DNA of 64,000 nucleotides from Lacinutrix sp. Hel_I_90 (GTDB lineage: Bacteria > Bacteroidota > Bacteroidia > Flavobacteriales > Flavobacteriaceae), in NCBI RefSeq assembly GCF_000934685.1, contig NZ_JYNQ01000001.1:1414501-1478500 (forward strand). The letters are read 5' to 3'. The notes under the pieces are model-generated. The model ran no database searches. It was not told the origin of the DNA and saw only the letters and a program-made list of their open reading frames with translations. The position numbers and the translations under genes were made by a program. How positions within the stretch are numbered: position 1 is the stretch's first letter; every line of letters begins with the position of its first letter. Shown here piece by piece: positions 36,993 through 44,721 of this stretch.

Positions 36993-38045
36993 ATGAACAT
37001 CTGTTTTGTAATAAGCGCTATTGAAAACGAACCCGTTGGGACTTCTGTCGTATTAATGAAAAAAGCCTATGAACGCGGTCATACAGTATATGTAATGGGC
37101 GTAGGTGATTTTGTATTTCATCACGATGCCCCAATGAGTTTGAGATGCAAAAAAGTGAAGAAAAATCTTGACTATACCTCTGTCACAGAATTCTGGACGC
37201 AGGTACAGGAAGATTCTAGTAAGCCAAAGGTCATTACAAGTAAAGATTTAGACGTTTTATTCCTCAGAAACAATCCAACCGAAGAAGCAGATGACCGTCA
37301 ATGGGCAGAACACAGTGGCATTGCCTTTGCTAGAATGATACAACAGGAGGGCGTGCTGGTTCTCAATGACGCTTTTGCAATGTCTCATGCCTTTATTGAT
37401 AAACTTTATTTCGAAGAACTGCCTTCTGTTATAAAACCAGATAGCATTGTCACCAGAAATATGGACGATCTTATTAAGTTTTGGGAAGAAGTAGGAAAAA
37501 AAATGGTCTTAAAACCTTTAGAAGGTTCGGGTGGTCAGAATGTATATCTTATAGGTAAAGACAAAAAGAATCTTAACCAAATTTTTGAAACCTTAAGCAG
37601 CCAAGGGTATGTAATAGCCCAAGAATTTCTACCAGAGGTATCAAAGGGAGATGTACGTGTGATTTTAATGAATGGAAAAGTTCTTGAAGAAGATGGTGAG
37701 AAAGCAGTAATAAGACGTGTAAATAGCGATAAAGACGAATTTAGGAGCAATCTGGCTCTTGGTGCAAAGGCAGAAAAAACAAAATACACAAAAGCCATGC
37801 AGCGCATTGTGGATATCACTGCTCCAAAACTCATTAAAGATGGGCTCTTTTTTGTAGGCCTCGACATTGTAGAGGACAAACTCATTGAGATAAACGTGCT
37901 TAGTCCCGGAGGTTTGGATTATTGTGAGGCCATCGGCTTGCCTGATTTTACAACAACAGTAATAAAAGCCATTGAACGCAAAATGGAGTACAAAAAGCTA
38001 TACCATAACACACTTGAGAATAAGGTGCTAGCCACTATGGATTAA
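36993..38045 (+). CDS. ATP-grasp ligase, glutathione synthetase-like
   Basis: The 350-residue product has a GshB-like pre-ATP-grasp domain (about 1-125, 'LFLRNNPTEEADDRQWAEHSG', 'VLNDAFAMSHAFIDKLYFEELPSVI') and an ATP-grasp domain ('KMVLKPLEGSGGQNVYLI', 'VIAQEFLPEVSKGDVRVILMNGKVL', 'FFVGLDIVEDKLIEINVLSPGGL'). Ligases of this fold form an amide bond between a carboxylate and an amine with ATP. Real glutathione synthesis needs a GshA, which is absent here. The gene starts 2 bp after the DUF1704 stop, so the two are coupled. Confidence 0.9.
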   Translation: MNICFVISAIENEPVGTSVVLMKKAYERGHTVYVMGVGDFVFHHDAPMSLRCKKVKKNLDYTSVTEFWTQVQEDSSKPKVITSKDLDVLFLRNNPTEEADDRQWAEHSGIAFARMIQQEGVLVLNDAFAMSHAFIDKLYFEELPSVIKPDSIVTRNMDDLIKFWEEVGKKMVLKPLEGSGGQNVYLIGKDKKNLNQIFETLSSQGYVIAQEFLPEVSKGDVRVILMNGKVLEEDGEKAVIRRVNSDKDEFRSNLALGAKAEKTKYTKAMQRIVDITAPKLIKDGLFFVGLDIVEDKLIEINVLSPGGLDYCEAIGLPDFTTTVIKAIERKMEYKKLYHNTLENKVLATMD

Positions 38046-38156
38046 AAGGGTAACCTGAGTAGGCGATGCTGTTAAACACACTTCGCAAGCTGTTTGGCTT
38101 AGCCTACGCATAGATCTCTACTTAAAACCAAAAGGAACACTATTTAAAAACACAAG

Positions 38157-39041
38157 ATGACAAAAAGAATTATAGGAACATATTCGAGTGACAAAAAGGG
38201 ACCATTGTTGTTTGTTACTGCTGCGGTTCATGGCAATGAACCCAGTGGCATAAAAGCATTGGAGCATATCTTTAAAATCTTGAAATCAGAAAAACCGACT
38301 ATTAACGGAACAGTTGTAGGCATAATAGGAAATACCACAGCGGCGCAAAAGAAGGTGCGCTTTATAGATGAAGATTTAAACAGAACGTGGACCAAACAGA
38401 CTATTGCAACTAATACCAAAGTGACTAATGAACAAAAAGAAATGTTTGAGATCATTGAAACCCTGCAAAAATTTTCGGAAAGCGGTTTCAGTGAGCGGTA
38501 TTTTATAGATTGCCACACCACTTCTTCAGCGAGCTTGCCCTATATTTCGGTGCAGGAGATTGGCAATAATTTAGCATGGGCACAACGGTTTCCCATTCAT
38601 ATTATCAAGGGATTTTCAGATATTGTTAAGGGCACTATTGATGGCTATTTTAGTGAAAAAAAATTAACAGGTTTCGCGGTAGAAGCCGGACAGCACGAGA
38701 GCAAAGATGCTGCTACCTATCATGAGGGGATTATTTGGACTGCACTTCAAGAAGCTTGTGATTTAAACTTTGAAGCACTTTCAGAAATTCCAAAAGCTGT
38801 ATTAAAAACAAAGAGAAGCACACCATCACAAAAAACCTTTACAATAATATATAGGCACGGACTTGAAGATGGAGATGCTTTTAAAATGCAACCTGGTTAT
38901 GAAAATTTTCAACCCATTAAAAAAGGGGACTTTTTAGCGATACATAATAACAAAAGAATTATAAGCCAATGGGACGGGTATATTTTTATGCCACTGTACC
39001 AAGAACAGGGCAATGATGGTTTTTTTGTGGTTCAAGAATAA
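38157..39041 (+). CDS. M14-family AstE/AspA-like zinc hydrolase
   Basis: The 294-residue product matches succinylglutamate desuccinylase/aspartoacylase: zinc ligands H25 and E28 ('AAVHGNEPSG') and H120 ('IDCHTTSSAS'), and catalytic E176 ('FAVEAGQHES'). The family removes acyl groups or C-terminal amino acids. A C-terminal beta domain (about 205-294) may gate the active site. It lies 111 bp after the ATP-grasp gene, same strand, and is read as part of the unit, with lower certainty than the first two genes. Confidence 0.9.
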   Translation: MTKRIIGTYSSDKKGPLLFVTAAVHGNEPSGIKALEHIFKILKSEKPTINGTVVGIIGNTTAAQKKVRFIDEDLNRTWTKQTIATNTKVTNEQKEMFEIIETLQKFSESGFSERYFIDCHTTSSASLPYISVQEIGNNLAWAQRFPIHIIKGFSDIVKGTIDGYFSEKKLTGFAVEAGQHESKDAATYHEGIIWTALQEACDLNFEALSEIPKAVLKTKRSTPSQKTFTIIYRHGLEDGDAFKMQPGYENFQPIKKGDFLAIHNNKRIISQWDGYIFMPLYQEQGNDGFFVVQE

Positions 39042-39244
39042 ACGCAATCCTATTTTTTTTTAAATTCTTCTTGCACTATTAAAGTAATTTCCACGTTGAT
39101 TAAACGCTTACATCGTATTCGATTTTCTTCTTCCTCCGATATGAGTGTCTTGCTTTTGTTGTGGCAAGTGATTTTTAGCCAAGCATTACCTTTCTGCGCA
39201 ACCTCCCAATCTCAACATTAAAAAGCAGCGGATTTCACACTGTG
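39042..39244. other. start of accessory island, eroded minus-strand frame
   Basis: A minus-strand stop-to-stop frame (about 39205 to 39050) reads some 50 protein-like residues ending in KKK with no start. It may be the tail of a lost gene. I recognise no family. Confidence 0.35.
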
Positions 39245-39588
39245 TTTTCTAATAAAAAGATTATGAAAACTCACATAAACCCTCTTTTCTTAAAATGATT
39301 CTTTAGTTAAAACTTATTTATTTTGTTGGCTTACAAATACGCCTAATAAGTAGTAAAAAACTAGTATAACTTCACAAAAAAAACAGGGAATTCTACCTAT
39401 AGGCTGTATAAGAATAGTAATACGGCCGTTAAAAAATAGTTTTAATGAAGATACTACCGTTTTGGGTTTCATCAAAGCACATTAGTATAAAAATGTCCCC
39501 TTTTAGACCGGTAAAACAAAGCACGTGTACAAGAACTAAAATTAATATCAACATCTAAGGTCATTTTTTAGTTAACTATATATCTTTG
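39245..39588. repeat. IS110-associated noncoding repeat, class A, copy 1
   Basis: About 340 bases that recur, with mismatches and gaps, at 43.2-43.5 and 48.2-48.5 kb and in shorter form at 41.1 and 47.1 kb. Conserved parts are 'CCTCTTTTCTTxAAA', 'TATAACTTCACAAAAAA', 'GCACATTAGTATAAAAATG' and 'TTTTTTAGTTAACTATATA'. It ends with TATCTTTG at 39581-39588, a -7-like element, next to GTTACCAAC. The next gene lies on the plus strand. Confidence 0.7.
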
Positions 39589-39691
39589 TTACCAACTATA
39601 ACCACTCTACTCTCAAAAAAACCAATACTTTTAATTAAAAAATTTGGGAAACAGAGATTTTTGGTGTAATTTTACATCAAAAACGCATCTC

Positions 39692-39931
39692 ATGGCACGA
39701 CAAAGCATTTCTTTTACTGAACCAAATGATAATTGGTTAAAAACTCAGGTTGAGAATAATGAATACTCAAGCAAAAGTGAACTTGTTAATGACTTAATTA
39801 GACAAGCACGCAAACAGCAGAAACAAATTGATTGGATTGCTGCAAAGTTAGATAAGGCAGAAAGCAGTGGGTTTACCTCTGATAGTAAAGAGCAGATTTT
39901 ATCTCAATCTAAGAGCTTATTAAATGGCTAA
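39692..39931 (+). CDS. parD: ParD-type antitoxin
   Basis: ATG at 39692 is chosen; an in-frame TTG at 39644 lies upstream of a TAATTTTA promoter-like element. The 79-residue product has the ParD/CopG ribbon-helix-helix opening, 'ISFTEPNDNWLKTQVENNEYSSKSELVNDLIRQA', and a flexible C-terminal tail ('SSGFTSDSKEQILSQSKS') that wraps the toxin. It overlaps parE by 8 bp. ParD represses its own promoter by binding as RHH dimers; that is known for the family. Confidence 0.92.
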   Translation: MARQSISFTEPNDNWLKTQVENNEYSSKSELVNDLIRQARKQQKQIDWIAAKLDKAESSGFTSDSKEQILSQSKSLLNG

Positions 39932-40211
39932 ATACAAATTAAGTAACACTGCAAAAGAGGACTTAATTAGAATTCATCATTACGGAGTTAAAAAATTTGG
40001 TATGGCGCAAGCTGACAAATATTTTGACTCTTTTTTTGAATACTTTGATATTATCTCTCAAAGGCCATATTCATTCGAATCAGTTAATTTTATTAAAACT
40101 GGATATAGACGTTGCGTCTGTGGATCGGATAGTGTGTTCTATAAAATTAATGGTGATATTGTTGAGATAATGGCTATTGTTGGTCGACAAGATTTAAAAA
40201 ATTTAATTTAA
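39924..40211 (+). CDS. parE: ParE-type toxin
   Basis: The 95-residue product is a RelE/ParE fold: 'MAKYKLSNTAKEDLIRIHHYGVKKFG', 'DIISQRPYSFESVNFIKTGYRRCVCGSDSVFYKI' and 'IMAIVGRQDL'. The central Arg-Arg and the C-terminal 'GRQD' fit ParE, whose members inhibit DNA gyrase. The overlap with parD and the plus-strand pairing show a type II addiction module. It is the first unit of the island. Confidence 0.92.
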   Translation: MAKYKLSNTAKEDLIRIHHYGVKKFGMAQADKYFDSFFEYFDIISQRPYSFESVNFIKTGYRRCVCGSDSVFYKINGDIVEIMAIVGRQDLKNLI

Positions 40212-40221
40212 AAAAATACAG

Positions 40222-40351
40222 TTGGTAACAATGTGTAAATATAATTGCTTGGTTCTCTCTTACTCGAAAAATCCTGCGGATTTTCCTCTGGCTCGCTAAT
40301 ATTTACTATTTTAGTGGCTTATCAACGCAACTATCCTTACACCAAACGTTA
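40222..40351. repeat. attC-like intergenic repeat, class C, copy 1
   Basis: Begins GTTGGTAACAATGTGTAA and ends TTACACCAAACGTTAG, so TAAC...GTGTAA pairs with TTACAC...GTTA. An inner hairpin (AAAATCC-tgc-GGATTTT) lies in the middle. Length about 130 bases. It follows the ParDE stop by 10 bases. It resembles an attC site in length and end symmetry, but the R'/R'' heptamers do not fit exactly. Confidence 0.65.
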
Positions 40352-40410
40352 GCCGTCACTGGAAGACTAACACACTGAACCTAAATCATAAAAATTGAGC
40401 AAAACTTAGT

Positions 40411-40683
40411 ATGGAAGACTATAAATCAGAAATCTTAAACAAAATTTGTTATACTGCTCTTGTTTATGACCGGATTAATAAGAAACTAAATACACAACTC
40501 GAAAAAGATGAAATTGAGAAAATGATTTATGAAATCATTGAAGGAACAGATACAAAAAAATTTCAAAAAACAGGAAAAAATATTTACATTACAAACAATT
40601 ATAGAAATGTGAGACTGACAATTAATTCTTATACCAATAGAATAATTACAGCAGACAGGTTGAATAAAAAAACAAGGAAATAG
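40411..40683 (+). CDS. DUF3781 family protein
   Basis: The 90-residue product fits DUF3781: 'NKICYTALVYDRINKKLNTQLEKDEIEKMIYEIIEGTD', 'GKNIYITNNYRNVRLTINSYTNRIITADR'. This is a small alpha/beta protein of unknown function. It is separated by 10 bp from the next gene, with which it forms a two-gene cassette. In this setting a toxin-antitoxin or defence role is possible but nothing proves it. Confidence 0.88.
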   Translation: MEDYKSEILNKICYTALVYDRINKKLNTQLEKDEIEKMIYEIIEGTDTKKFQKTGKNIYITNNYRNVRLTINSYTNRIITADRLNKKTRK

Positions 40684-40693
40684 CAATTAGATC

Positions 40694-41074
40694 ATGTTCC
40701 AAGAGCCGAAAAAATATACAGACAAAGACCATTTCTTTTTTGAAGCAGAAAAAGAATTAGAAAAAGTTTGCAATGCACCAAAAGACAAAGATGGTGTTTT
40801 TAAGGTATTAGAATTACGAAACGGAAATATTAACTTGGTTTATATTGGCTACTCAAATTCTGGCGGACTATTTAACGAAATTGTAAATGGAATTCACTAC
40901 GATAAAAACTCAAGAAAAACAGGTTGGACTTACCAAATGTTAAAAGACAGAACAGATGCACTTGACATTTACTGGTATGTAACAAATGACAAAGACGACC
41001 AAAAGAAAGAACAAGTTGAAATGCTAAAAGACTTTGTTGAGCAGACTGGAAAGTTGCCTAAATGGCACAAATAG
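40694..41074 (+). CDS. GIY-YIG-like small protein
   Basis: The 126-residue product has 'NLVYIGYSNSGGLFNEIVNGIHYDK...GWTYQML', which resembles a GIY-YIG endonuclease core: a strand with YIG, then helix and 'ALDIYWYVTNDKD...QVEMLKDFVEQTGKLPKWHK' with a final P-x-W/N. The first GIY tyrosine is shifted (VYIG) and the catalytic Arg is Asn here, so the fold match is likely but activity is uncertain. It is coupled to the DUF3781 gene upstream. Confidence 0.65.
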   Translation: MFQEPKKYTDKDHFFFEAEKELEKVCNAPKDKDGVFKVLELRNGNINLVYIGYSNSGGLFNEIVNGIHYDKNSRKTGWTYQMLKDRTDALDIYWYVTNDKDDQKKEQVEMLKDFVEQTGKLPKWHK

Positions 41075-41089
41075 AAAACAACGAACCGG

Positions 41090-41165
41090 TAATATAGCGC
41101 GTGTACAAGAACTAAAACTAATGTAAACCACTAATGTCATTTTTTTAGTTAACTATATCTTTTTG
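41090..41165. repeat. class A repeat, copy 2 (short)
   Basis: Contains 'GCGTGTACAAGAACTAAAA', 'ACCACTAATGTCATTTTTTT' and AGTTAACTATATCTTTTTG, matching the right end of the 39.3 and 43.3 kb copies. The left part is missing. Confidence 0.65.
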
Positions 41166-41260
41166 TTGTCTTTAATGAAGAAAACATTGTTCGAGCGATG
41201 AAATTATGGCTGAATAGCGAACAGAGTAGACGAGCAAACTAAAAATATTATGGATAGGAA

Positions 41261-41752
41261 ATGATAATACGCCCGAATAAAATTCTGATGATAAAAAAGA
41301 ACTTTATCGAATTCTCATTTGACGATGATATTGAAAATGATGAAGAAACTGTTCCCGATTTCAAAAAATTCCAAACTCTAAATTCAGCGGAACAATATTA
41401 TCTTGCGGACAACTATAATTGGGATGACGGAACACTTGTTTTGGGTTGGATAATTAATAGCCCAAAATGCGATAAGGGAACTGCGTGTTTGATTTTTTGG
41501 AGAGCGGAACCTGATTATTATTACGATTATACAGCGGAAACAATCGAAAGCTATCAAGCTGATGTTTGGCATATGCTTCAAAAGATTGTCGAGCGATTTA
41601 AGAAAGATGATTTTAAAGCAAGTAAATTTGAGTTCATACCAGCCAAAGAAGGATATAAAACTGATTGGGAAATTAAATTAGATATTTGGAAATTTCCAAC
41701 TGAATTGAATAACGGAATTAAAGGTAAAAAACCGTTCGGATTTGGATTGTAA
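41261..41752 (+). CDS. DUF4274-like protein
   Basis: The 163-residue product has the DUF4274 hallmark 'AEQYYLADNYNWDDG...LGWIINSPKCDKGTACLIFWRAEP' (about 45-90). ATG at 41261 is used; 41288 is an alternative that fits the family start better. The N-terminal acidic stretch and the C-terminal 100 residues are not recognised. Members of this family are small cytoplasmic proteins, sometimes near polymorphic toxin loci, role unknown. It is a single-gene cassette. Confidence 0.75.
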   Translation: MIIRPNKILMIKKNFIEFSFDDDIENDEETVPDFKKFQTLNSAEQYYLADNYNWDDGTLVLGWIINSPKCDKGTACLIFWRAEPDYYYDYTAETIESYQADVWHMLQKIVERFKKDDFKASKFEFIPAKEGYKTDWEIKLDIWKFPTELNNGIKGKKPFGFGL

Positions 41753-41780
41753 AAAACAAATATTGCGGAAAGCACTAAAG

Positions 41781-41915
41781 ACAACACCATATAAAATTAA
41801 ATACCAGTGCAAGCCTACTTACGAAAATTGCTGCGCCTGTTCGCTTTGCTCGCGTCTATTCGGTTTGTATTTACTAAATTAGTTGCTTAACCACCTAACT
41901 AACCATACACAACAC
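41781..41915. repeat. attC-like intergenic repeat, class C, copy 2
   Basis: Starts ACAACACCATATAAAATTAA and ends AACTAACCATACACAACACC. Middle has 'CGGTTTGTATTTACTAAATTAG' and 'CAAGCCTACTTACGAAAATTG', shared with the copy at 44.7 kb. Confidence 0.65.
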
Positions 41916-41947
41916 CTGTGTGTCATTAAAAACAGGCCTATTGCTTT

Positions 41948-42427
41948 ATGAAATTAAACACTAATCAAAATATAAGAGAAGTGATCGTTAGCTTTCTTCA
42001 TGCCATAAATATTGAAGTAGTTGAACAGCAGTTGCCAAACGATACATTTCTACCAGGTCTCAGTATTTATAGTAATACCATTTTAATGGATTTAGAACAA
42101 TTAAAATATCCAGGTGATTTATTGCATGAAGCTGGGCATATAGCTGTAACAGACAAAAAAAACAGGGCACTTATAGGGACACCTGAAATTAGTGAGAATT
42201 GGCCAACTTCAGGGGACGAAATTGCAGCTATTCTTTGGTCTTATGCCGCAGCATATCATTTAGAACTGGATTTTGAAATTGTCTTTCATCCAGACGGATA
42301 TAAAAATGACTCAGCATGGTTAATGGAACAATTCAAAAGCAAAAATTATATAGGCTTGCCGCTCTTGGAGTGGATGTCTCTATGCAATGCAGAAGAATTT
42401 CCGATAATGAAAAAATGGTTGCGATAA
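41948..42427 (+). CDS. HExxH-motif protein, putative zinc peptidase
   Basis: The 159-residue product has 'LLHEAGHIAVTDK' with H60-E61-x-x-H64, the zinc-peptidase signature, and a downstream 'TSGDEIAAILWSY' in which D90 or E91 could be the third ligand. No signal peptide. The small size and motif resemble ImmA/IrrE-like peptidases, which cut repressors, but the IrrE fold is not certain. The gene is alone between a class C repeat and an IS110 remnant, so its target or partner is not obvious. Confidence 0.65.
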   Translation: MKLNTNQNIREVIVSFLHAINIEVVEQQLPNDTFLPGLSIYSNTILMDLEQLKYPGDLLHEAGHIAVTDKKNRALIGTPEISENWPTSGDEIAAILWSYAAAYHLELDFEIVFHPDGYKNDSAWLMEQFKSKNYIGLPLLEWMSLCNAEEFPIMKKWLR

Positions 42428-42464
42428 TAATGCCTTTAAAAAGAAAGCAATACTAACAAACGAA

Positions 42465-42740
42465 AACAAAGCACCCTAACTAACAACTAAAATCTCATTA
42501 AGTCTTCACTAACCTCCTTTTATAACTAGCATCCTATAGTAAGCCCGATTTAGCCCTAACAAAAACCGTTTTAACAATGTATTACACACAGCAATTAATG
42601 CTAATTTGCGGTTTTCTTTGGCAAATAGGCGCTCATAAAGTGCTCCGAAAGCCGGATTATAGTTACGAGTATTAAAACTGTACGTAAATAATAAATTACA
42701 AAGTTTTTGATAGTCCTTTTTATAAATAGGACTCACGTTA
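42465..42740 (-). mobile_element. IS110-family remnant, C-terminal transposase end (copy B1)
   Basis: The minus-strand frame 42736-42509 reads 'RNYNPAFGALYERLFAKENRKLALIAVCNTLLKRF', the C-terminal signature of IS110-family transposases (NP..ALYERL.AKGK...A..AVCNKL). The N-terminal catalytic DEDD part is gone. The left end, AACAAAGCACCCTAAC, recurs at 45501 and 47992. It is a dead fragment. Confidence 0.8.
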
Positions 42741-42802
42741 GTTTTTTACATCCCTCATTTTCAAGTTAATTAGCAATATTATTAATTTAAAACTATTTGA
42801 TT

Positions 42803-43042
42803 ATGAACAAGATTTTTTTTAAGATTGCATGCTTAGCAATTCTTTTATCTAGCTTTTCAATGAGTGCAAGTAACCAGGAGCTTGCTGTTAGTACTAATTC
42901 AATTGCTAAAACGGTTTCGGTTAGCGCTATAACTTCTGATCCCGGAATAGAAAACATTGTACCTATTTACAACAATGGGAACCTGGTTGGATTTTTAATT
43001 GTTTTCACCAACGGTGAAGTTTTCTTTTTTGATCTAAAATAG
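42803..43042 (+). CDS. small secreted protein, unknown function
   Basis: ATG at 42803 is chosen over an in-frame TTG at 42797. The 79-residue product has a signal peptide (1-22, 'LLSSFSMSASNQ') and a mature part of about 55 residues with 'NIVPIYNNGNLVGFLIVFTNGEVFFFDL', which looks like two beta-strands. No family recognised. It follows an IS110 remnant; it could be a cassette of its own. Confidence 0.55.
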   Translation: MNKIFFKIACLAILLSSFSMSASNQELAVSTNSIAKTVSVSAITSDPGIENIVPIYNNGNLVGFLIVFTNGEVFFFDLK

Positions 43043-43142
43043 ATTTTAAGGATACTTAGTAAAAGCCTTGAAAAACAAGCTTTTGCTTTTTAACTGCTTT
43101 TTTAAAATCTTCTTAGTCCCCTTTTATGGGGTGCTTTAAGCG

Positions 43143-43219
43143 CTAGGCATAAGATAAGTGCCTAGTAAAGACCATTTAAAAATCACGAAACTATCGGTAA
43201 TTACCGTAGTTTCGTGATT
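43143..43219. terminator. two inverted repeats after the small secreted protein gene
   Basis: CTAGGCA/TGCCTAG (43143-43149, 43159-43165), then AATCACGAAACTA (43181-43193) with its perfect complement at 43207-43219 around CGGTAATTACCG, itself a palindrome. No T run follows the second, so its role as a terminator is doubtful; a protein site is possible. Confidence 0.5.
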
Positions 43220-43224
43220 ATAAG

Positions 43225-43475
43225 ACGATTCGTTTCTAATCCTTACGGTTACCCGCAACAAATAGTCACCCAACATTTATAACTTCAAAAAAACACGTAA
43301 TGCTAAGTATAGGATAGCTGAGCATAATCCTGTAGCTTCGTTTATTAAGAATAGTAAAGCACTTTAGTATAAAAATGCCCCCTATTGAACCTGTATTACA
43401 TAGCGCGTGGATAAGAACTAAAATTATGTAAACCACTAATGTCATTTTTTTAGTTAACTACATCTCTTTGTTACC
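43225..43475. repeat. class A repeat, copy 3
   Basis: Carries 'ACGGTTACCCGCAACAAATA', 'CCAACATTTATAACTTC', 'CTGTAGCTTCGTTTATTAAG' and 'TTTTTTAGTTAACTACATC' and ends in CTCTTTGTTACCAAC. Matches copies at 39.3 and 48.3 kb. The -7-like element here is one base off. Confidence 0.7.
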
Positions 43476-43708
43476 AACCATTACTCACTCATTACTATCT
43501 TGACTACTGAAATCTCTTTATTTTTCCCTTCCTTTTTTAGCTTGCTTGCGGATATAATATACTTTAACACAAAACGTTTTAGTATATGAACTTAATAATG
43601 TAACTTATAACAGACTAAATACGTCTAACATATAAATTAACTTATATTTAATTACATAATATTTTATTATATTGTAACTTTGATTAAACTAAATTTCACT
43701 CATTGAAA

Positions 43709-44188
43709 ATGTATAATTGTTTTGACATTGCTAAAAAATTCATTGAGTTAGCCAAAGAAGAAGGTGTGTCTATGCCTCCAATGAAACTTCTTAAACTGAC
43801 TTACATAGCGCATGGATATTATTTAGGTTTCACTAGCAAGCCTTTATTTTCTAATGAAATACAAGCATGGAAATTCGGTCCTGTTATTCCAGATTTATAC
43901 CATATAATAAGAAGATATGCTCAACGTTCAGTTGACCCAGAAGCTGTTAGTATATATTCGGAAAATGAATTAAGTAAAGAAGATTCGAAATTTATAAATG
44001 TAATATGGAATGCTTATAAGCGTTTCGATGGACTACAACTATCGTCTAGTACTCACGAAGAGGGCTCTCCTTGGCACAATACCTATAACAATCTACATAA
44101 TAGAGTAATAGACAATTTTACTATAGAGCAGTATTACAAAAATTTCATTGATGAAAAAAGAAGAAAAAGAGCAACAGCAACAGCCTAA
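43709..44188 (+). CDS. Panacea-domain (DUF4065) antitoxin-like protein
   Basis: ATG at 43709 is preferred over TTG 43703. The 159-residue product has the Panacea/SocA-like pattern 'DIAKKFIELAKEEG...MPPMKLLKLTYIAHGYYLG', 'EIQAWKFGPVIPDLYHIIRRYA' and 'EEGSPWHNTYNN'. Panacea proteins neutralise very diverse toxins in two-gene systems (established). The last 38 bp overlap the next gene, as in many such pairs. Confidence 0.88.
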   Translation: MYNCFDIAKKFIELAKEEGVSMPPMKLLKLTYIAHGYYLGFTSKPLFSNEIQAWKFGPVIPDLYHIIRRYAQRSVDPEAVSIYSENELSKEDSKFINVIWNAYKRFDGLQLSSSTHEEGSPWHNTYNNLHNRVIDNFTIEQYYKNFIDEKRRKRATATA

Positions 44189-44609
44189 AATTGGTTCAGA
44201 GGCTGAAAATTTTTTCAATGAAAGTCCTCCAAGTGATATAGATTCCCAAGAAGATAATAAATCTAGCAAAGAAGAAGATGTTCTTTTTAATTTTACAGGC
44301 AATTTTAAAGATTTCGGAGAGTATTTAACTCACGAAGAATTTATAATAAAAAAATTAAATAATCAATCTGAAAGAAAATTAAGAGAGAAAAATGCAGAAT
44401 TAGCTTTTAAATTTTCCTCAATTTGGGCAATATTTATAGGTGTAATCATTTTACTTAAAGGATTTGGTGACCAATGGACTTGCTTTTATTTGTCTCAAGC
44501 TGAGTTTTTATTTGTCATAGGCTCTTTAACCGCTTCAATTTTTGCATTTTACATTCTTGTTTTAAAATATCTGTTTTATAGAAACGACAATAATAATGGA
44601 ACAAAGTAA
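44151..44609 (+). CDS. two-TM membrane protein, probable partner toxin of the Panacea protein
   Basis: ATG at 44151 (TTG 44148 also possible). The 152-residue product has a hydrophilic N-terminal half (Gln/Glu/Ser rich, with a run of four Gln) and two membrane segments at about 95-115 and 123-143. No family is recognised. Overlap with the Panacea antitoxin gene suggests a toxin acting on the membrane, as some Panacea-linked toxins do. That is inference from position and topology. Confidence 0.65.
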   Translation: MKKEEKEQQQQPKIGSEAENFFNESPPSDIDSQEDNKSSKEEDVLFNFTGNFKDFGEYLTHEEFIIKKLNNQSERKLREKNAELAFKFSSIWAIFIGVIILLKGFGDQWTCFYLSQAEFLFVIGSLTASIFAFYILVLKYLFYRNDNNNGTK

Positions 44610-44721
44610 CAAACTTCAGAGTTGTTAATATTTCTTTGCTTCCGCCTGTCAGCAATCTGTCTTCCCTCAAAAAATAAAGTATTCAGTATGTCAATGAACG
44701 TGCGAACTGAATTAAAAAACG

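Noticed and set aside
36993-38045. true glutathione synthetase
   Set aside because: No gamma-glutamylcysteine ligase nearby and the operon partners are peptidase-like; called only as a GshB-like ATP-grasp ligase.
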